Part shown: positions 51,855-61,410 of the stretch, piece after piece
How the letters are laid out: the number at the start of each line of letters is the position of its first letter
Numbering within the stretch: position 1 is the first letter of the stretch
Assembly: GCF_000374565.1 (NCBI RefSeq)
Contig: NZ_KB894689.1
Location: 124,001-188,000 of the forward strand
Direction: 5' to 3'
DNA: 64,000 nt
From: Siminovitchia fordii DSM 16014 = CIP 108821
GTDB lineage: Bacteria; Bacillota; Bacilli; Bacillales; Bacillaceae_C
Position numbers and translations under genes: made by a program
The notes under the pieces: model-generated
What the model saw: only the letters and a program-made list of their open reading frames with translations
Database searches by the model: none
Told to the model about the DNA's origin: nothing

Positions 51855-52151
51855 TTGGAAAAAATCGTCTATACTTTTCCCGCCACAAAAAAAATAGATC
51901 GCTTTTCACATGTTGGTGTGGTTGGGTCCGGGGATTTGGAAGTCATTATGAAACCATCCGATAACCCCGAGGCTGAAGTTACGATCCGGACTGGTATATC
52001 AGGATATAAACATACATGGGAAGCTGTGATACAGCGTTTTTTTACCCGGCATGATATTGCGGCAACCGTAAAAATTAATGATTTTGGTGCAACCCCGGGG
52101 GTTGTCAAACTCCGTCTCGAACAAGCGCTGGAGGTGAGCGGTCATGATTAA
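51855..52151 (+). CDS. mdcC: Malonate decarboxylase acyl carrier protein (delta subunit)
   Basis: A 98-aa carrier. The Ser that carries the phosphoribosyl-dephospho-CoA group is in 'VGVVGSGDLEVIM' (about residue 25), as in other MdcC. TTG start at 51855, 6 bp after GGGGGTG; the frame open from 51834 overlaps the mdcB stop without its own site. It ends 8 bp inside mdcDE. Confidence 0.92.
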   Translation: MEKIVYTFPATKKIDRFSHVGVVGSGDLEVIMKPSDNPEAEVTIRTGISGYKHTWEAVIQRFFTRHDIAATVKINDFGATPGVVKLRLEQALEVSGHD

Positions 52152-53829
52152 AACAATAAAAGCCAGTTTTGTTGAATGTGACGCTCGTGAAAGAATCCTT
52201 GGATTACTGGACGAGGGAACGTTCAGAGAATTACTGGGACCGATGGATGAATTCGAATCCCCTCATCTGGAACCGCAAGGTATTGTCCCGCAAAGCGATG
52301 ATGGAGTAGTGGTGGCGAAGGGCAGGATATATAACCAACCATCAATTGTCATATCCATCGAAAGCAAATTTCAGGGCGGTGGAATTGGCGAAGTTTCCGG
52401 CGCCAAAATTGCCGGAGCATTGGAGCTGGCTCTGGAGGAATGCAAAAGGGGGGCACATATCATCCCTGTCCTTGTATTCGATACAGGCGGAGTCAGATTG
52501 CAGGAGGCAAACTATGGTCTGCTTTCCATCGCTGAAATCAGTGCAGCGATTGTAGCACTTAAACATTATGTTCCCGTCATTGGGGTTGTACCGGGGAAAG
52601 TGGGAGCCTTTGGCGGCATGTCCATTACAGCAGGTCTTTGCAGCGCGATTATTATGACGCGAGAAGGAAGACTTGGATTGAATGGACCTGAAGTAATCGA
52701 GCAGGAAGCAGGGATTCGCGAGTTCGATTCAAGAAACCGACCTCTAATTTGGGGAACAATAGGTGGTGAACAGCGGACGGCTTCCGGGTTTGCGGATATA
52801 TTGGTTGAAGATGACATCAGAGAGATGAAAGACGCAGTCTCATCTGTCATGACCGGCCAAGCTGTCGACACTGCAAGAACGGATCAAATAGGACAATACG
52901 AATCTCTCTTACATTCAATTGATCCAACTAAACCATTATCTCCTGAAATGGTCAGATCCCTCTGGCAACAAAAAAATAATACACCCCCAAATAAAATTGG
53001 GTCTCCGGAAAATGGGGGAAAAACGTCTGGAAGAGGGCAAGTATGGTTTGACCTATTGCGAGGAAATGCCCCGGAAATAGGTGATCTTCCATCTGTTCAA
53101 GTGGCCGATGGAGTGATTGGAGATAAGAAAGTTCGATTCATTGCGGTCGTCCCCGATTCACAAAACAAATTCCCGCGTGCCAGAAAAGGAGAGTTTGGTC
53201 TTCTGGAAGGCTGGTCAGTAGCAAAACATGTTCAAGAAGCCATTAAAGAGGACCAAAATGGTGAAAAAAGAGCCATTATCGCCATCGTAGATGTTCCGAG
53301 CCAGGCGTACGGTTACCGGGAGGAATTGCTGGGGATTCATCAGGCCTGTGCTGCAGCTGTATCTGCCTATGCCTCCGCAAGACTCAACGGGCATCCAGTG
53401 GTTGCATTCATTCCAGGAAAGGCCATATCCGGCGCCTTTTTATCCCATGGCATGCAGGCGAACCGATTAATTGCATTACGTGACCCAGGAGTAAACGTAC
53501 ATGTGATGTCAAAAGAATCTGCGGCTCGGATTACTCAACGTACTCTGGAAGAGTTGGAGGCTGCTACAAAAGAAGTGCCGGCCATGGCGTATGATATTAA
53601 TTCATTTGAAAAATTGGGCGCTTTATTCTCGCTGGTGGATCATGTCGAGGCGGATCATCCGGGAGAAGAGGATCGAAATACAATCTATAAAGAAATAGAA
53701 AAAGCGATTGAGGATGTAGAAAAGGATCAATCGAAGGATCTAAGCACCAGATTAAAAACTCATTTGGCGGCATCCGGCAGAGCCGCTTCTATCCTGGTCA
53801 GGGAAAAGTTGCGTGAACAATGGAGTTAA
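52144..53829 (+). CDS. mdcDE: Malonate decarboxylase beta-gamma fusion
   Basis: A 561-aa protein joining the decarboxylase beta subunit (residues about 1-285) and gamma subunit (about 300-561), which are separate genes in Klebsiella and Pseudomonas. Beta part: 'GGGIGEVSGAKIAGALELAL', 'FDTGGVRLQEANYG' and 'GAFGGMSITAGL'. Linker near residues 275-300 is Asn/Gly/Lys-rich. Gamma part: 'GEFGLLEGWSVAKHVQEA', 'QAYGYREELLG' and 'GKAISGAFLSHGMQ'. Both belong to the carboxyltransferase fold and decarboxylate malonyl-S-MdcC to acetyl-S-MdcC. No biotin domain, so this is the biotin-independent type. It overlaps mdcC by 8 bp and mdcG by 10 bp. Confidence 0.93.
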   Translation: MIKTIKASFVECDARERILGLLDEGTFRELLGPMDEFESPHLEPQGIVPQSDDGVVVAKGRIYNQPSIVISIESKFQGGGIGEVSGAKIAGALELALEECKRGAHIIPVLVFDTGGVRLQEANYGLLSIAEISAAIVALKHYVPVIGVVPGKVGAFGGMSITAGLCSAIIMTREGRLGLNGPEVIEQEAGIREFDSRNRPLIWGTIGGEQRTASGFADILVEDDIREMKDAVSSVMTGQAVDTARTDQIGQYESLLHSIDPTKPLSPEMVRSLWQQKNNTPPNKIGSPENGGKTSGRGQVWFDLLRGNAPEIGDLPSVQVADGVIGDKKVRFIAVVPDSQNKFPRARKGEFGLLEGWSVAKHVQEAIKEDQNGEKRAIIAIVDVPSQAYGYREELLGIHQACAAAVSAYASARLNGHPVVAFIPGKAISGAFLSHGMQANRLIALRDPGVNVHVMSKESAARITQRTLEELEAATKEVPAMAYDINSFEKLGALFSLVDHVEADHPGEEDRNTIYKEIEKAIEDVEKDQSKDLSTRLKTHLAASGRAASILVREKLREQWS

Positions 53830-54422
53830 AGCCCCATGATTTATTGGAAATTAACAATGCAGAGGACTTAATATGTTACGAGGTTTTGCCAGAGTGGGCT
53901 GAGTCGTCGATTGATAATGCGCCCTTCGTGGTAGTGCGACGAGCTCGGGCAGGTCCGGGTGTTGCAGCGGTCGGAATACGGGGATCCAATAGAAGCGAGC
54001 GATTTGCAGCCTTTTTGCCGATTGAGCGCTTTAAAAGAAGGATCACACCCGAGGAGCTGGCTAAAGAACAGGGTTGGAAGAAGCAGGACAAGGAAATCTT
54101 TCATCATTTAGAGAAAGTTGCTCATTTGATGAACCACCACTCTCTTGAATGGGGGATTACGGGAAGTGTGGGATTTGAACTGGCCAGCGGCAAAGAGACA
54201 ACTAACAAAACGAGCGATATCGATCTTGTTATCCGTTTTAATGATCAACTTACCGTAAAATTCGCACAAGAAATAAAAAATGAGCTGGAAAAAATGAAGG
54301 TTCGTGTAGATGTCCAAGTCGAAGCCAAAAATGGGGCTTTTTCGCTTATTGAATATGCCGGCAGCGAAGGCAGGCCTATATTGTTTCGAACGATGGATGG
54401 ACCTATTTTAAAGGAAATATAA
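53820..54422 (+). CDS. mdcG: Phosphoribosyl-dephospho-CoA transferase (holo-MdcC synthase)
   Basis: A 200-aa nucleotidyltransferase-like enzyme that attaches the prosthetic group to MdcC. Motifs: 'VVVRRARAGPGVAAVGIRG' (about residues 36-54), 'GSVGFELASG' (about 115) and the catalytic Asp pair in 'KTSDIDLVIRF' (about 131). Start ATG inside the end of mdcDE. Last gene of the mdc operon. Confidence 0.93.
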   Translation: MELKPHDLLEINNAEDLICYEVLPEWAESSIDNAPFVVVRRARAGPGVAAVGIRGSNRSERFAAFLPIERFKRRITPEELAKEQGWKKQDKEIFHHLEKVAHLMNHHSLEWGITGSVGFELASGKETTNKTSDIDLVIRFNDQLTVKFAQEIKNELEKMKVRVDVQVEAKNGAFSLIEYAGSEGRPILFRTMDGPILKEI

Positions 54423-55003
54423 TGGATTATTCCTGTATAAGGGCGCTGATAGAAAAACGACTCTTATACGGGATATTTGTGTTTCAAAAGGTAGTCTCGA
54501 TTTTAGTGCTTTTAGGAGTGATTGAAAAATCAGAGCAATGGTAAATAGAAGTTTTTACTGTTTGCCGATTTTATGTTTGTTGACCGTCACAGAAACCTCC
54601 AAGTAGTCTCGTGGTATAGGTAAGTCTCAACGCTAGACAACTGCCCCATTCATAAGCCATCCCTACTATTAGGTTGTGAAACATAAAGAAGTCTAATCGA
54701 TTCGTACATTGATTAGGTAAAGTCATTTATCTATCATATATGAATAAATTACAAGACTTCTGATAGGGTTGAAAAATCCGGTTTTATGAACTTTATATGT
54801 TTGATGGAACGGTAAATGTGCAAGAGAGGTGATTGAGAAGGCCAGAGACATAAGAAGCTGAGATTATTCCGATAGACTACCATGGAGTAAGGCGTTAAAA
54901 GTAAGCTTCTATTACAAAAAGGTCAATCAATACAAACAACAAAAAAACAAAGCACCTATGCTTATGCTTTTAAGGAAATTTTACATGAAATGAGGGGTAT
55001 ATC
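54423..55003. other. Intergenic region after the mdc operon
   Basis: An inverted repeat CCTGTATAAG...CTTATACGGG (54432-54472) follows mdcG and may end the operon, although no T-run follows. The remaining 530 bp show no gene, known RNA or repeat that I recognise. The VOC promoter should lie near its end. Confidence 0.45.
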
Positions 55004-55393
55004 ATGATACAAAAAATGGAACACACGGCGATCATGGTTCAGGATATGGAGCGATCCATTCAATTTTACTGTGATGTCCTCGGATTTAACGTACGTCTTA
55101 GAGGCCGTAAACCTGGTAGGGAAATGGCTTTCCTCTACCTTGAATCCCAGCCTGATATGGAAATCGAGCTAATTTGTGACGTTGATTCAGCAGTAGGTTA
55201 CAACGAAGACGGAATTGTAAATCATCTTGCATTTACTGTAAACGATATAGAAGCGGCCATCGGCTATTTAAAGGATAAAAGAGTGGAATTTTGTTCCGAT
55301 GAGATTAAGCCAACACTTGAAGGTGGACGTATGATTCTTTTTTGGGGGCCGAGTCAGGAGCTTTTACAGCTTGTTGAACGGGTGAATAATTAG
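55004..55393 (+). CDS. VOC family protein (glyoxalase/dioxygenase fold)
   Basis: A 129-aa protein of the vicinal oxygen chelate superfamily. His in 'KMEHTAIMVQDMERSIQFYCDVLGFN' (residue 6), Glu in 'MEIELI' (about 60), His in 'VNHLAFTVND' (about 77) and Glu in 'ELLQLVE' (about 124) are the four metal-ligand positions. It could be a glyoxalase I-like lyase or isomerase. ATG with GAGGGG. Single gene; its place before the aromatic-type catabolic cluster may be incidental. Confidence 0.88.
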   Translation: MIQKMEHTAIMVQDMERSIQFYCDVLGFNVRLRGRKPGREMAFLYLESQPDMEIELICDVDSAVGYNEDGIVNHLAFTVNDIEAAIGYLKDKRVEFCSDEIKPTLEGGRMILFWGPSQELLQLVERVNN

Positions 55394-55834
55394 GTACTTA
55401 ATGATTAAAACTCTAGAGAACAGTTTGGGAATACGCTTATATCTTCGGATATTTCGGATAAAAAGGCAAGGTACTATGTTTGCAAAATTAAAATCAAAAA
55501 GGATCCTTGCTTGAAATGCTTCAATTTCACTTGCGTAATTCAGCACAATAATACAGAAAATAGTTACTTTTTAGACTGAATCATTCATTGTTTGTGAAAA
55601 TCTCATGACATAAAATTGGAATAGTTAAGAAAAAACAATTTATGACAATCATTTTAAATTTATTCATTAAAGGGTGAGAGAATGAAAAGTGGTCTTTTAT
55701 GCCGAGATGCAAAACCAAGAGCAGTGTAGACGCCTGCATGATTGTTCGAGCATATGGACAATAGCAGAAACACACACATGGTTACCTGAAGACATTTCCG
55801 AGTAATTCAAATATTGGCGGAGAGGTTATCTTAC
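55394..55834. other. Intergenic region upstream of the hybrid-regulator cluster
   Basis: A short ATATC-TTCG-GATAT hairpin (near 55438-55452) follows the VOC gene. A 15-codon frame starting ATGAAAAGTGG at 55682, preceded by AAGGGTGAGAG, could be a leader peptide but has nothing to support it. No other feature recognised. Confidence 0.35.
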
Positions 55835-56170
55835 ATGAATATGGATAAGGTAAACATTGTTTCTGAAACTGAATACGACCGATATGATCAGCTGTTAAAC
55901 TTACCCGATCTGGAATTCACCAGTTTATGCAGAAGAAAGTATTCCATCAATCGCGGAGTGTTTAATGTCATTGACGATTGGTTTTTCAACTATGGGGTGA
56001 CCAACATAACTGCCAGAAGGAAAACAATTTTACAATTCTTGGCTTATGTTTATGAAAAGAAGAAGCCGGATCAACGTGAGATGTATCTGCAGTTTGGAAA
56101 AGGTGGAGTCAAAAGTCACCTTTATTATTACACCGATAAGTGCTTAAATGAGAATCAAACTTATGAATAA
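55835..56170 (+). CDS. Hypothetical protein upstream of the hybrid regulator
   Basis: A 111-aa soluble, Tyr-rich protein without a membrane segment. Its centre 'LCRRKYSINRGVFNVIDDWFFNYG' and 'ARRKTILQFLAYVYEKKK' suggest a helical, possibly nucleic-acid-binding fold, but I do not recognise the family. ATG at 55835 is 9 bp after GGAGAGG; the TTG at 55814 overlaps that site. It ends a few bases before the regulator gene, so the two are likely co-translated. Confidence 0.65.
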   Translation: MNMDKVNIVSETEYDRYDQLLNLPDLEFTSLCRRKYSINRGVFNVIDDWFFNYGVTNITARRKTILQFLAYVYEKKKPDQREMYLQFGKGGVKSHLYYYTDKCLNENQTYE

Positions 56171-56181
56171 GGGTGATATCT

Positions 56182-58074
56182 TTGGGAATTAAGGCACATG
56201 AACTCTCATTAAGCCATTTAATAACGACTGAGGAAAAATCCGGAATGAAACTAAAGGACTTGCAACTGACTTTCACAAGCACAGATGCATGGGGGTTGCT
56301 CCGGAAGGATTTAACCAATGCCCTTGGCATTAGCAGGGCGAAGAGGTTTTTGCTCCGATATGGATGGAACTGCGGTGTTCATGAAGCAAGGATTCTAAAG
56401 GAAGCAATTGATTGGAAAGATGATATTGAATGGCTGATCGCCGGATCAAAGGTGCACCACCTCACAGGGAGGGTCCTGTCATACCCTAAGAATTTCCAGG
56501 TGGATATGGAAAAGGGCCAATTTAATGTCTCCGGATACTGGATTGATTCTTATGAGGCGAACCAGCATTTAACTTATTCAGGCAAGTACCATGAACCTGT
56601 CTGCTATTATTTAATCGGTTATGCAAGCGGATACACAAGTGAATGCATGGGTAAAAAGGTAATCTTTAAAGAGATCAATTGCAAAGGAAAAGGAGATGAC
56701 CATTGCAGCTATATCGGTAAGACAGTAGAGGAATGGGGAGAAGAAATTTCGGAAGAGCTCTTCTTTTATGAAGATACTGATATGGCTAAAGAGTTGGACC
56801 AGATGTACAAAAGAATTGAACAGCAGAAAGAACGGCTCAAGATCGGATATACTCTTAGCCAGAATCTTACCCAAGATATGCTGCAGGGGAAGGGGCTGCC
56901 GGGATTTGCAGAAACGATAGGGAAAAGCCTCCATTGCCCGGTCTTGATTGAAGGCAAGCATTTTGAAAAGCTGGCTGAACACGGAGAAATCCCGGGGATT
57001 CATAAGTATATGAGTGTAACCAATATAGAAGAAAAATTAAAAGATCTGGCCGGCAATTCTTTTGTTGAATGGTCACACAAAGATAAGACCTTTAAATTAT
57101 TAACCACCCCTATTTTAATAGAAAGTAAGATATTCGGTTATATCACGATCGTTATCGATCGGGAGAGTGATGATTTTTACAAGGACTTGTTAGAAAGGGC
57201 AGCGATTATTTCAGCTCTCCATATGCAAAATGAAAGGGTTGCTATTGAAACAGAACAACGCTTAAAAGGCGAACTCCTGGAGCAGCTGCTTAATAATAAA
57301 GAAATTAACAGAAAAGAAATATATGACAGGTTTTCATACCTCGACTACAACCTTTCTACCGAACACTACGTCATGTATGTTGTCATCCAGGAAAAAGCCA
57401 GCGTAAAAGAGATTGATGATTATGAATATTTAAAAATCAGAAACAGAATCTCTGAATATATCTATCAAGACTTTTTATACGAAGATAATCAGCCATTATT
57501 ATTGCCCAAATTAAATTGCATACAAGCCATTATCGATAAAAATTCAATTGATAAGAGGTATAAATCCCCAAGACACTTTGGTGAACAGCTGATAAAAAAG
57601 TTGGGCTTGCCCAACGTGTATATCGGATTAAGCGACCAGACAAAGGACGTATCCGATTTCTACAAAAAGTTCCAGGAAGTGAAGCGGGCAGTGGAATTGG
57701 CCATTTGGAAGAAAACTGATAATAAAGTCGTCCTTGCTAATGAACTTGGACACTTGACCCTCTTCCTGAGTGCAAGAGACCCGGAAGAATTGGAAGCCTT
57801 TGCAAGTGAAAACTTAAAAACTTTGATCGAGTACGATGAAAAAAGAAATGCTGAATTGTTACATACCCTTATGCAGTATTCCCAAAATGAGTTCAACCTT
57901 CATAAAACAGCGAGAGAAATGTGCATTTCCATCAGTGGAATGCGGTATAGGGTTCAAAAAATTGAAGAGCTGCTGGAAACAGACTTATCTGATTCCAACA
58001 GCAGGTTTCAGGTACAGCTCTCCCTGCAAATCTTGCTTTTGCTTGGCAATGTGGATGACTTAACAATTGCCTAG
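56182..58074 (+). CDS. XylR_N/V4R sensor - PucR-type HTH hybrid regulator
   Basis: About 630 aa. Residues about 20-120 match the XylR N-terminal (aromatic sensor) domain ('MKLKDLQLTF...RFLLRYGW'). Residues about 130-195 form a V4R zinc/ligand module with 'CYYLIGYASGYTSECMG', 'INCKGKGDDHC' and Cys spacing as in XylR/DmpR. After a helical linker and a central GAF/GGDEF-like region comes a PucR/CdaR C-terminal helix-turn-helix ('NLHKTAREMCISISGMRYRV', about 585-605). It has no AAA+ domain, so sigma-54 is not used. TTG 56182 has AAGGGTGA upstream; GTG 56173 is the alternative. It probably activates the oxygenase cluster downstream in response to an aromatic effector. Confidence 0.87.
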   Translation: MGIKAHELSLSHLITTEEKSGMKLKDLQLTFTSTDAWGLLRKDLTNALGISRAKRFLLRYGWNCGVHEARILKEAIDWKDDIEWLIAGSKVHHLTGRVLSYPKNFQVDMEKGQFNVSGYWIDSYEANQHLTYSGKYHEPVCYYLIGYASGYTSECMGKKVIFKEINCKGKGDDHCSYIGKTVEEWGEEISEELFFYEDTDMAKELDQMYKRIEQQKERLKIGYTLSQNLTQDMLQGKGLPGFAETIGKSLHCPVLIEGKHFEKLAEHGEIPGIHKYMSVTNIEEKLKDLAGNSFVEWSHKDKTFKLLTTPILIESKIFGYITIVIDRESDDFYKDLLERAAIISALHMQNERVAIETEQRLKGELLEQLLNNKEINRKEIYDRFSYLDYNLSTEHYVMYVVIQEKASVKEIDDYEYLKIRNRISEYIYQDFLYEDNQPLLLPKLNCIQAIIDKNSIDKRYKSPRHFGEQLIKKLGLPNVYIGLSDQTKDVSDFYKKFQEVKRAVELAIWKKTDNKVVLANELGHLTLFLSARDPEELEAFASENLKTLIEYDEKRNAELLHTLMQYSQNEFNLHKTAREMCISISGMRYRVQKIEELLETDLSDSNSRFQVQLSLQILLLLGNVDDLTIA

Positions 58075-58106
58075 CCAATTACAGAAAAAAAGAGGAGGAA
58101 TGCAAT

Positions 58107-58589
58107 ATGGATTCTAGAGAATTTAGAAACACACTGGGGCATTTTGCCACAGGTGTAACAGTCATTACAACAACAAACGAGGGGGAAAATATCGGTTTGA
58201 CAGCGAATGCTTTCTCATCCCTCTCGCTGGACCCGCCATTGATCCTCGTTTGCATTGATAAACAAGCCAGGAGCATTGAAGCTTTTAAAAAGGACCGTCC
58301 ATTTGTTGTCAATATTCTTCAACAGGGTCAGGAAGCAGATTGCTGGGGATTTGCCAAAAGGGGGCAGGATAAATTTGCCGATGCCGATTACACATTATCT
58401 GAAGATGGAGTCCCTGTTCTCCATGGGAACCTGGCTACTCTCGAATGCGATGTAGATGAAATATTTGAAGGCGGCGACCATTATATCATTACCGGTAAAG
58501 TGAAGAAAGCCAATTATGACAAGGAAAAAAATCCTCTATTATTTTTCAGGGGAGAAATACGGAAAATGAAGGACTTGGCTGTAACCTGA
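58107..58589 (+). CDS. Flavin reductase family protein
   Basis: A 160-aa FMN-binding split-barrel protein: 'FRNTLGHFATGVTVITT' at the N-terminus, 'GLTANAFSSLSLDPPLILVCID' (about residues 30-51) and a central 'FVVNIL'. It supplies reduced flavin to a partner oxygenase. ATG with GAGGAGG, 32 bp after the regulator and 46 bp before the Rieske oxygenase gene. Confidence 0.92.
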   Translation: MDSREFRNTLGHFATGVTVITTTNEGENIGLTANAFSSLSLDPPLILVCIDKQARSIEAFKKDRPFVVNILQQGQEADCWGFAKRGQDKFADADYTLSEDGVPVLHGNLATLECDVDEIFEGGDHYIITGKVKKANYDKEKNPLLFFRGEIRKMKDLAVT

Positions 58590-58635
58590 TCCATTAAATC
58601 ATATATCAAATCTATTTATTAGGAGGCAAGACAAG

Positions 58636-59913
58636 ATGCTATCAAAAGAAGATAATCAGCTTTTAACTCAAACAGACCCCGGTACCCCGATGGGGGATAT
58701 GTTCCGGAGATATTGGATACCTGCTCTCCGATCTGAAGAACTAGCGAAGGACGGAAAACCTCAGCGTGTAAAATTGCTGGGCGAAGAATTGGTGGCTTTT
58801 CGGGATACAGAGGGAAAGGTTGGACTCATTGATGAGCGCTGTCCACATCGGGGGACGTCGTTATACTACGGAATCAATGCAGGCTGCGGAATTCGCTGCA
58901 TGTATCACGGCTGGAAGTTTGACACTGAGGGCAACTGTACGGAGATTCCATCCGAACCGACGGACGGCAAGTTCAGACAATCAATTAAATTAAAAAACTA
59001 CCCGGTTAAAGAGGTCAGCGGAATCATTTGGACGTATATGGGACCGGAAGAGCACATGCCTCCGTTTCCTGAATTCTATTGGATGGGATTGCCCGAAGAA
59101 AGTAAATTAATAGAACGTGTATGGCAAGAGTGTAACTATGCGCAAGCAATGGAAAATGACCTGGATTTTGTGCATGCTGCTTTCTTGCACAGGGCCCACC
59201 AGGAACAAAACGTTCAAGAAGGAATTTTAAGCAGTGACCTGGGGATCGACCCTGAGCACCCGCTTGTGAAAAACCCGCCTGTAAAACAGGCAGTTCAAGA
59301 TGCAAATTACGGAAAACGCTGTATAGCCGTTGGAATCGGAACTGAAGAAAAGAATGCCTTCATGGAAATCCATTACATTTTCCCGTTTTATACGTACCCG
59401 CCTCGTTTTGGCGGAGAAGATGGAATGTGGCATGCCTTCATCCCAAGGGATGACCATAGTACATGGACTTGGGATGTCCAGTTTACCCACGAGGGAACAA
59501 TTGATGTGGAAGCGCAGCATGCAAGACGCGGCTTGGACTTGGATGAGAATTACAGAAAGAAAATCAGCATGGAAAATGAATATCACCAAGACCGGGAGCT
59601 GCAGAAGACGGGCAACTTCACAGGTATCCGCGGAATCGCCAATCAGGACCACGCGGCAACTGAAACAATGGGCACAATCGTTGACCGTTCACGCGAGCGC
59701 TTGGGAACAAGTGATGTGCCAATCATTCATATGCGCCGCCTGCTGCTGGCTCAAGCAAAAGCGTTCAGGGATGGAAAAGAACCGATGAAGCTTGATAACA
59801 AGTCTCTAAAAACCTTATACAGTGATGGCTTGTATGACGATAACAAGAAAACATGGCAGGAAGCTTTTCCAATGAAAGAACCATTTGAGGTTAGAAAGAA
59901 GGTAGAACAATAA
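58636..59913 (+). CDS. Rieske non-heme iron oxygenase, alpha subunit
   Basis: A 425-aa oxygenase of the phthalate 4,5-dioxygenase-like group. Rieske [2Fe-2S] ligands are 'CPHRG' (about residue 68) and 'CMYHGW' (about 87). The mononuclear iron site is 'ENDLDFVHAAFLH' (Asp-x2-His-x4-His, about 170-182). Such enzymes hydroxylate or demethylate aromatic rings. No ferredoxin or Fe-S reductase gene is near, only the flavin reductase at 58107. ATG with AGGAGG. The exact substrate is unknown. Confidence 0.92.
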   Translation: MLSKEDNQLLTQTDPGTPMGDMFRRYWIPALRSEELAKDGKPQRVKLLGEELVAFRDTEGKVGLIDERCPHRGTSLYYGINAGCGIRCMYHGWKFDTEGNCTEIPSEPTDGKFRQSIKLKNYPVKEVSGIIWTYMGPEEHMPPFPEFYWMGLPEESKLIERVWQECNYAQAMENDLDFVHAAFLHRAHQEQNVQEGILSSDLGIDPEHPLVKNPPVKQAVQDANYGKRCIAVGIGTEEKNAFMEIHYIFPFYTYPPRFGGEDGMWHAFIPRDDHSTWTWDVQFTHEGTIDVEAQHARRGLDLDENYRKKISMENEYHQDRELQKTGNFTGIRGIANQDHAATETMGTIVDRSRERLGTSDVPIIHMRRLLLAQAKAFRDGKEPMKLDNKSLKTLYSDGLYDDNKKTWQEAFPMKEPFEVRKKVEQ

Positions 59914-59921
59914 TCGGCTCT

Positions 59922-61121
59922 GTGAACGCGAAAAAATATAACGGGTACCGCTCTTTTAGTTATTTAGAGCCCGGCAAGGATTTTAGAGAGTATGAGCTTT
60001 CTTATGAAATTGACCGGGTTTCCCGTTTTACCCTGGATATGACCGTAGAAGAAGAGAATGTTCTTCAGGAGATTTTAGAAAAGGAGTACATCGTATCGCT
60101 GCGAGATCACGGATTTATCACACCAAAAAATTACAAGGATATCATTCCGTATTGCAGCCAGCTCCATACACATTTCCATTATGAAGGGATTGCCCAATCA
60201 GGCATTGATGTTATTTTCGAGAATTTTATGGATGGAATTTCCCTTATTACTTCTAAAAATGGCCTGAAATGGGATGATGTGATTTATTTGCTCGGAAGCA
60301 GGTATGCAGATATTCAGAAGCAAGAAACAGTGTATATCGCCAGTGACTTCCGAGACATCCGGCAAGCGAAAGAAAATCGGCAAACAGCACTCCTACCGTC
60401 CCTGGAGGCAGCAAGCGCATTGGAAAATGAGGTTGACCGTGTCGATATCCTGTACGGATTTGGAATTCGCTGTATGGGAATTACATATAACCAGGCCAAT
60501 ACACTTGGGTCGGGGCTTGGAGAAACCATTGACGGCGGCCTTACTCAATTTGGGCGAAAAGTCATTGAAAGAATGAACCGCTTAGGGATGATGATCGATA
60601 TTTCACACTGTGGGGACCGGACAAGCATGGATGTGATTGAAGCCAGTACTCAGCCGGTTCTTATCACACATGCAGGAGCACGGGCTCTTTGGAATACTCC
60701 ACGGATGAAGCCCGATGAGGTATTGAAGGCTTGTGCTGAAAAAGGGGGACTGATTGGTGTCTGCGCGGCGCCAAATACCACCTTGACAAGAAACCATTCA
60801 AACCATTCCATTGAATCAGTGATGGAGCACTTTGAATACCTAGTTGAGCTGGTGGGAATTGATCATGTCGGTTTCGGTCCAGACACCTTCTTCGGGGACC
60901 ATACGGCTATACAACATGCGTTTGATGAATTGCTAGGAATTGCCGACTCACACAGCGGCGAGGAGTTTCAAGAGGCTTCTTACGTAAAGGGACTTGAAAA
61001 CCCCGCTGAAGCCATGAAAAACATGATCGCATGGATGGTAAAACAAGGATACGACCGTACAGAAATCATCAAAGCAGCCGGCGGTAATGCCATGCGTGTC
61101 ATGGAAGAAATTTTACAGTAA
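59922..61121 (+). CDS. M19 (renal dipeptidase-like) metallohydrolase
   Basis: A 399-aa amidohydrolase-fold protein. The C-terminal two thirds carry M19 features: 'GIRCMGITYNQANTLGSG' (about residue 183), 'MMIDISHCGDRTSMD' (His, about 227), 'VLITHAGARALWN' (His, about 250) and 'VGFGPDTFFG' (about 318). The first metal motif is 'LHTHFHYEG' instead of the usual DGHxD, and the N-terminus is longer. This suggests a substrate other than ordinary dipeptides. GTG start without a clear ribosome site, 9 bp after the oxygenase stop. It may cleave an amide in the pathway of this cluster. Confidence 0.85.
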   Translation: MNAKKYNGYRSFSYLEPGKDFREYELSYEIDRVSRFTLDMTVEEENVLQEILEKEYIVSLRDHGFITPKNYKDIIPYCSQLHTHFHYEGIAQSGIDVIFENFMDGISLITSKNGLKWDDVIYLLGSRYADIQKQETVYIASDFRDIRQAKENRQTALLPSLEAASALENEVDRVDILYGFGIRCMGITYNQANTLGSGLGETIDGGLTQFGRKVIERMNRLGMMIDISHCGDRTSMDVIEASTQPVLITHAGARALWNTPRMKPDEVLKACAEKGGLIGVCAAPNTTLTRNHSNHSIESVMEHFEYLVELVGIDHVGFGPDTFFGDHTAIQHAFDELLGIADSHSGEEFQEASYVKGLENPAEAMKNMIAWMVKQGYDRTEIIKAAGGNAMRVMEEILQ

Positions 61122-61410
61122 TAATGAAGAGTTAAGATTAAGCAGGTAACTAATCGGATAGCTGTTGTCAGGGTGCCGGCCAGGGAATCACCGTGAATTC
61201 CGCCGCTCCGGCAGCAATCGAAGCACCTTCAATGAATCCACTGAAACTAAAAAAATGAAAGAAAGCATTCATGTTAAGCGATTTTGGAACTGAGGGGGAG
61301 GCCGAGAAGCTAGTAATCTTTTTACTCGAAAAAAAGATTATATCACTGAAGCTAGTTTTGATATAAACGGCGGAGTATGAATGCGTTAAAAATGAGAGGA
61401 GCATGTAAAA
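61122..61410. other. Intergenic region with AT hairpin
   Basis: AATCTTTTT/AAAAAAGATT hairpin (around 61314-61338). A minus-strand 86-aa frame has no ribosome site. No other signal seen. Confidence 0.35.
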
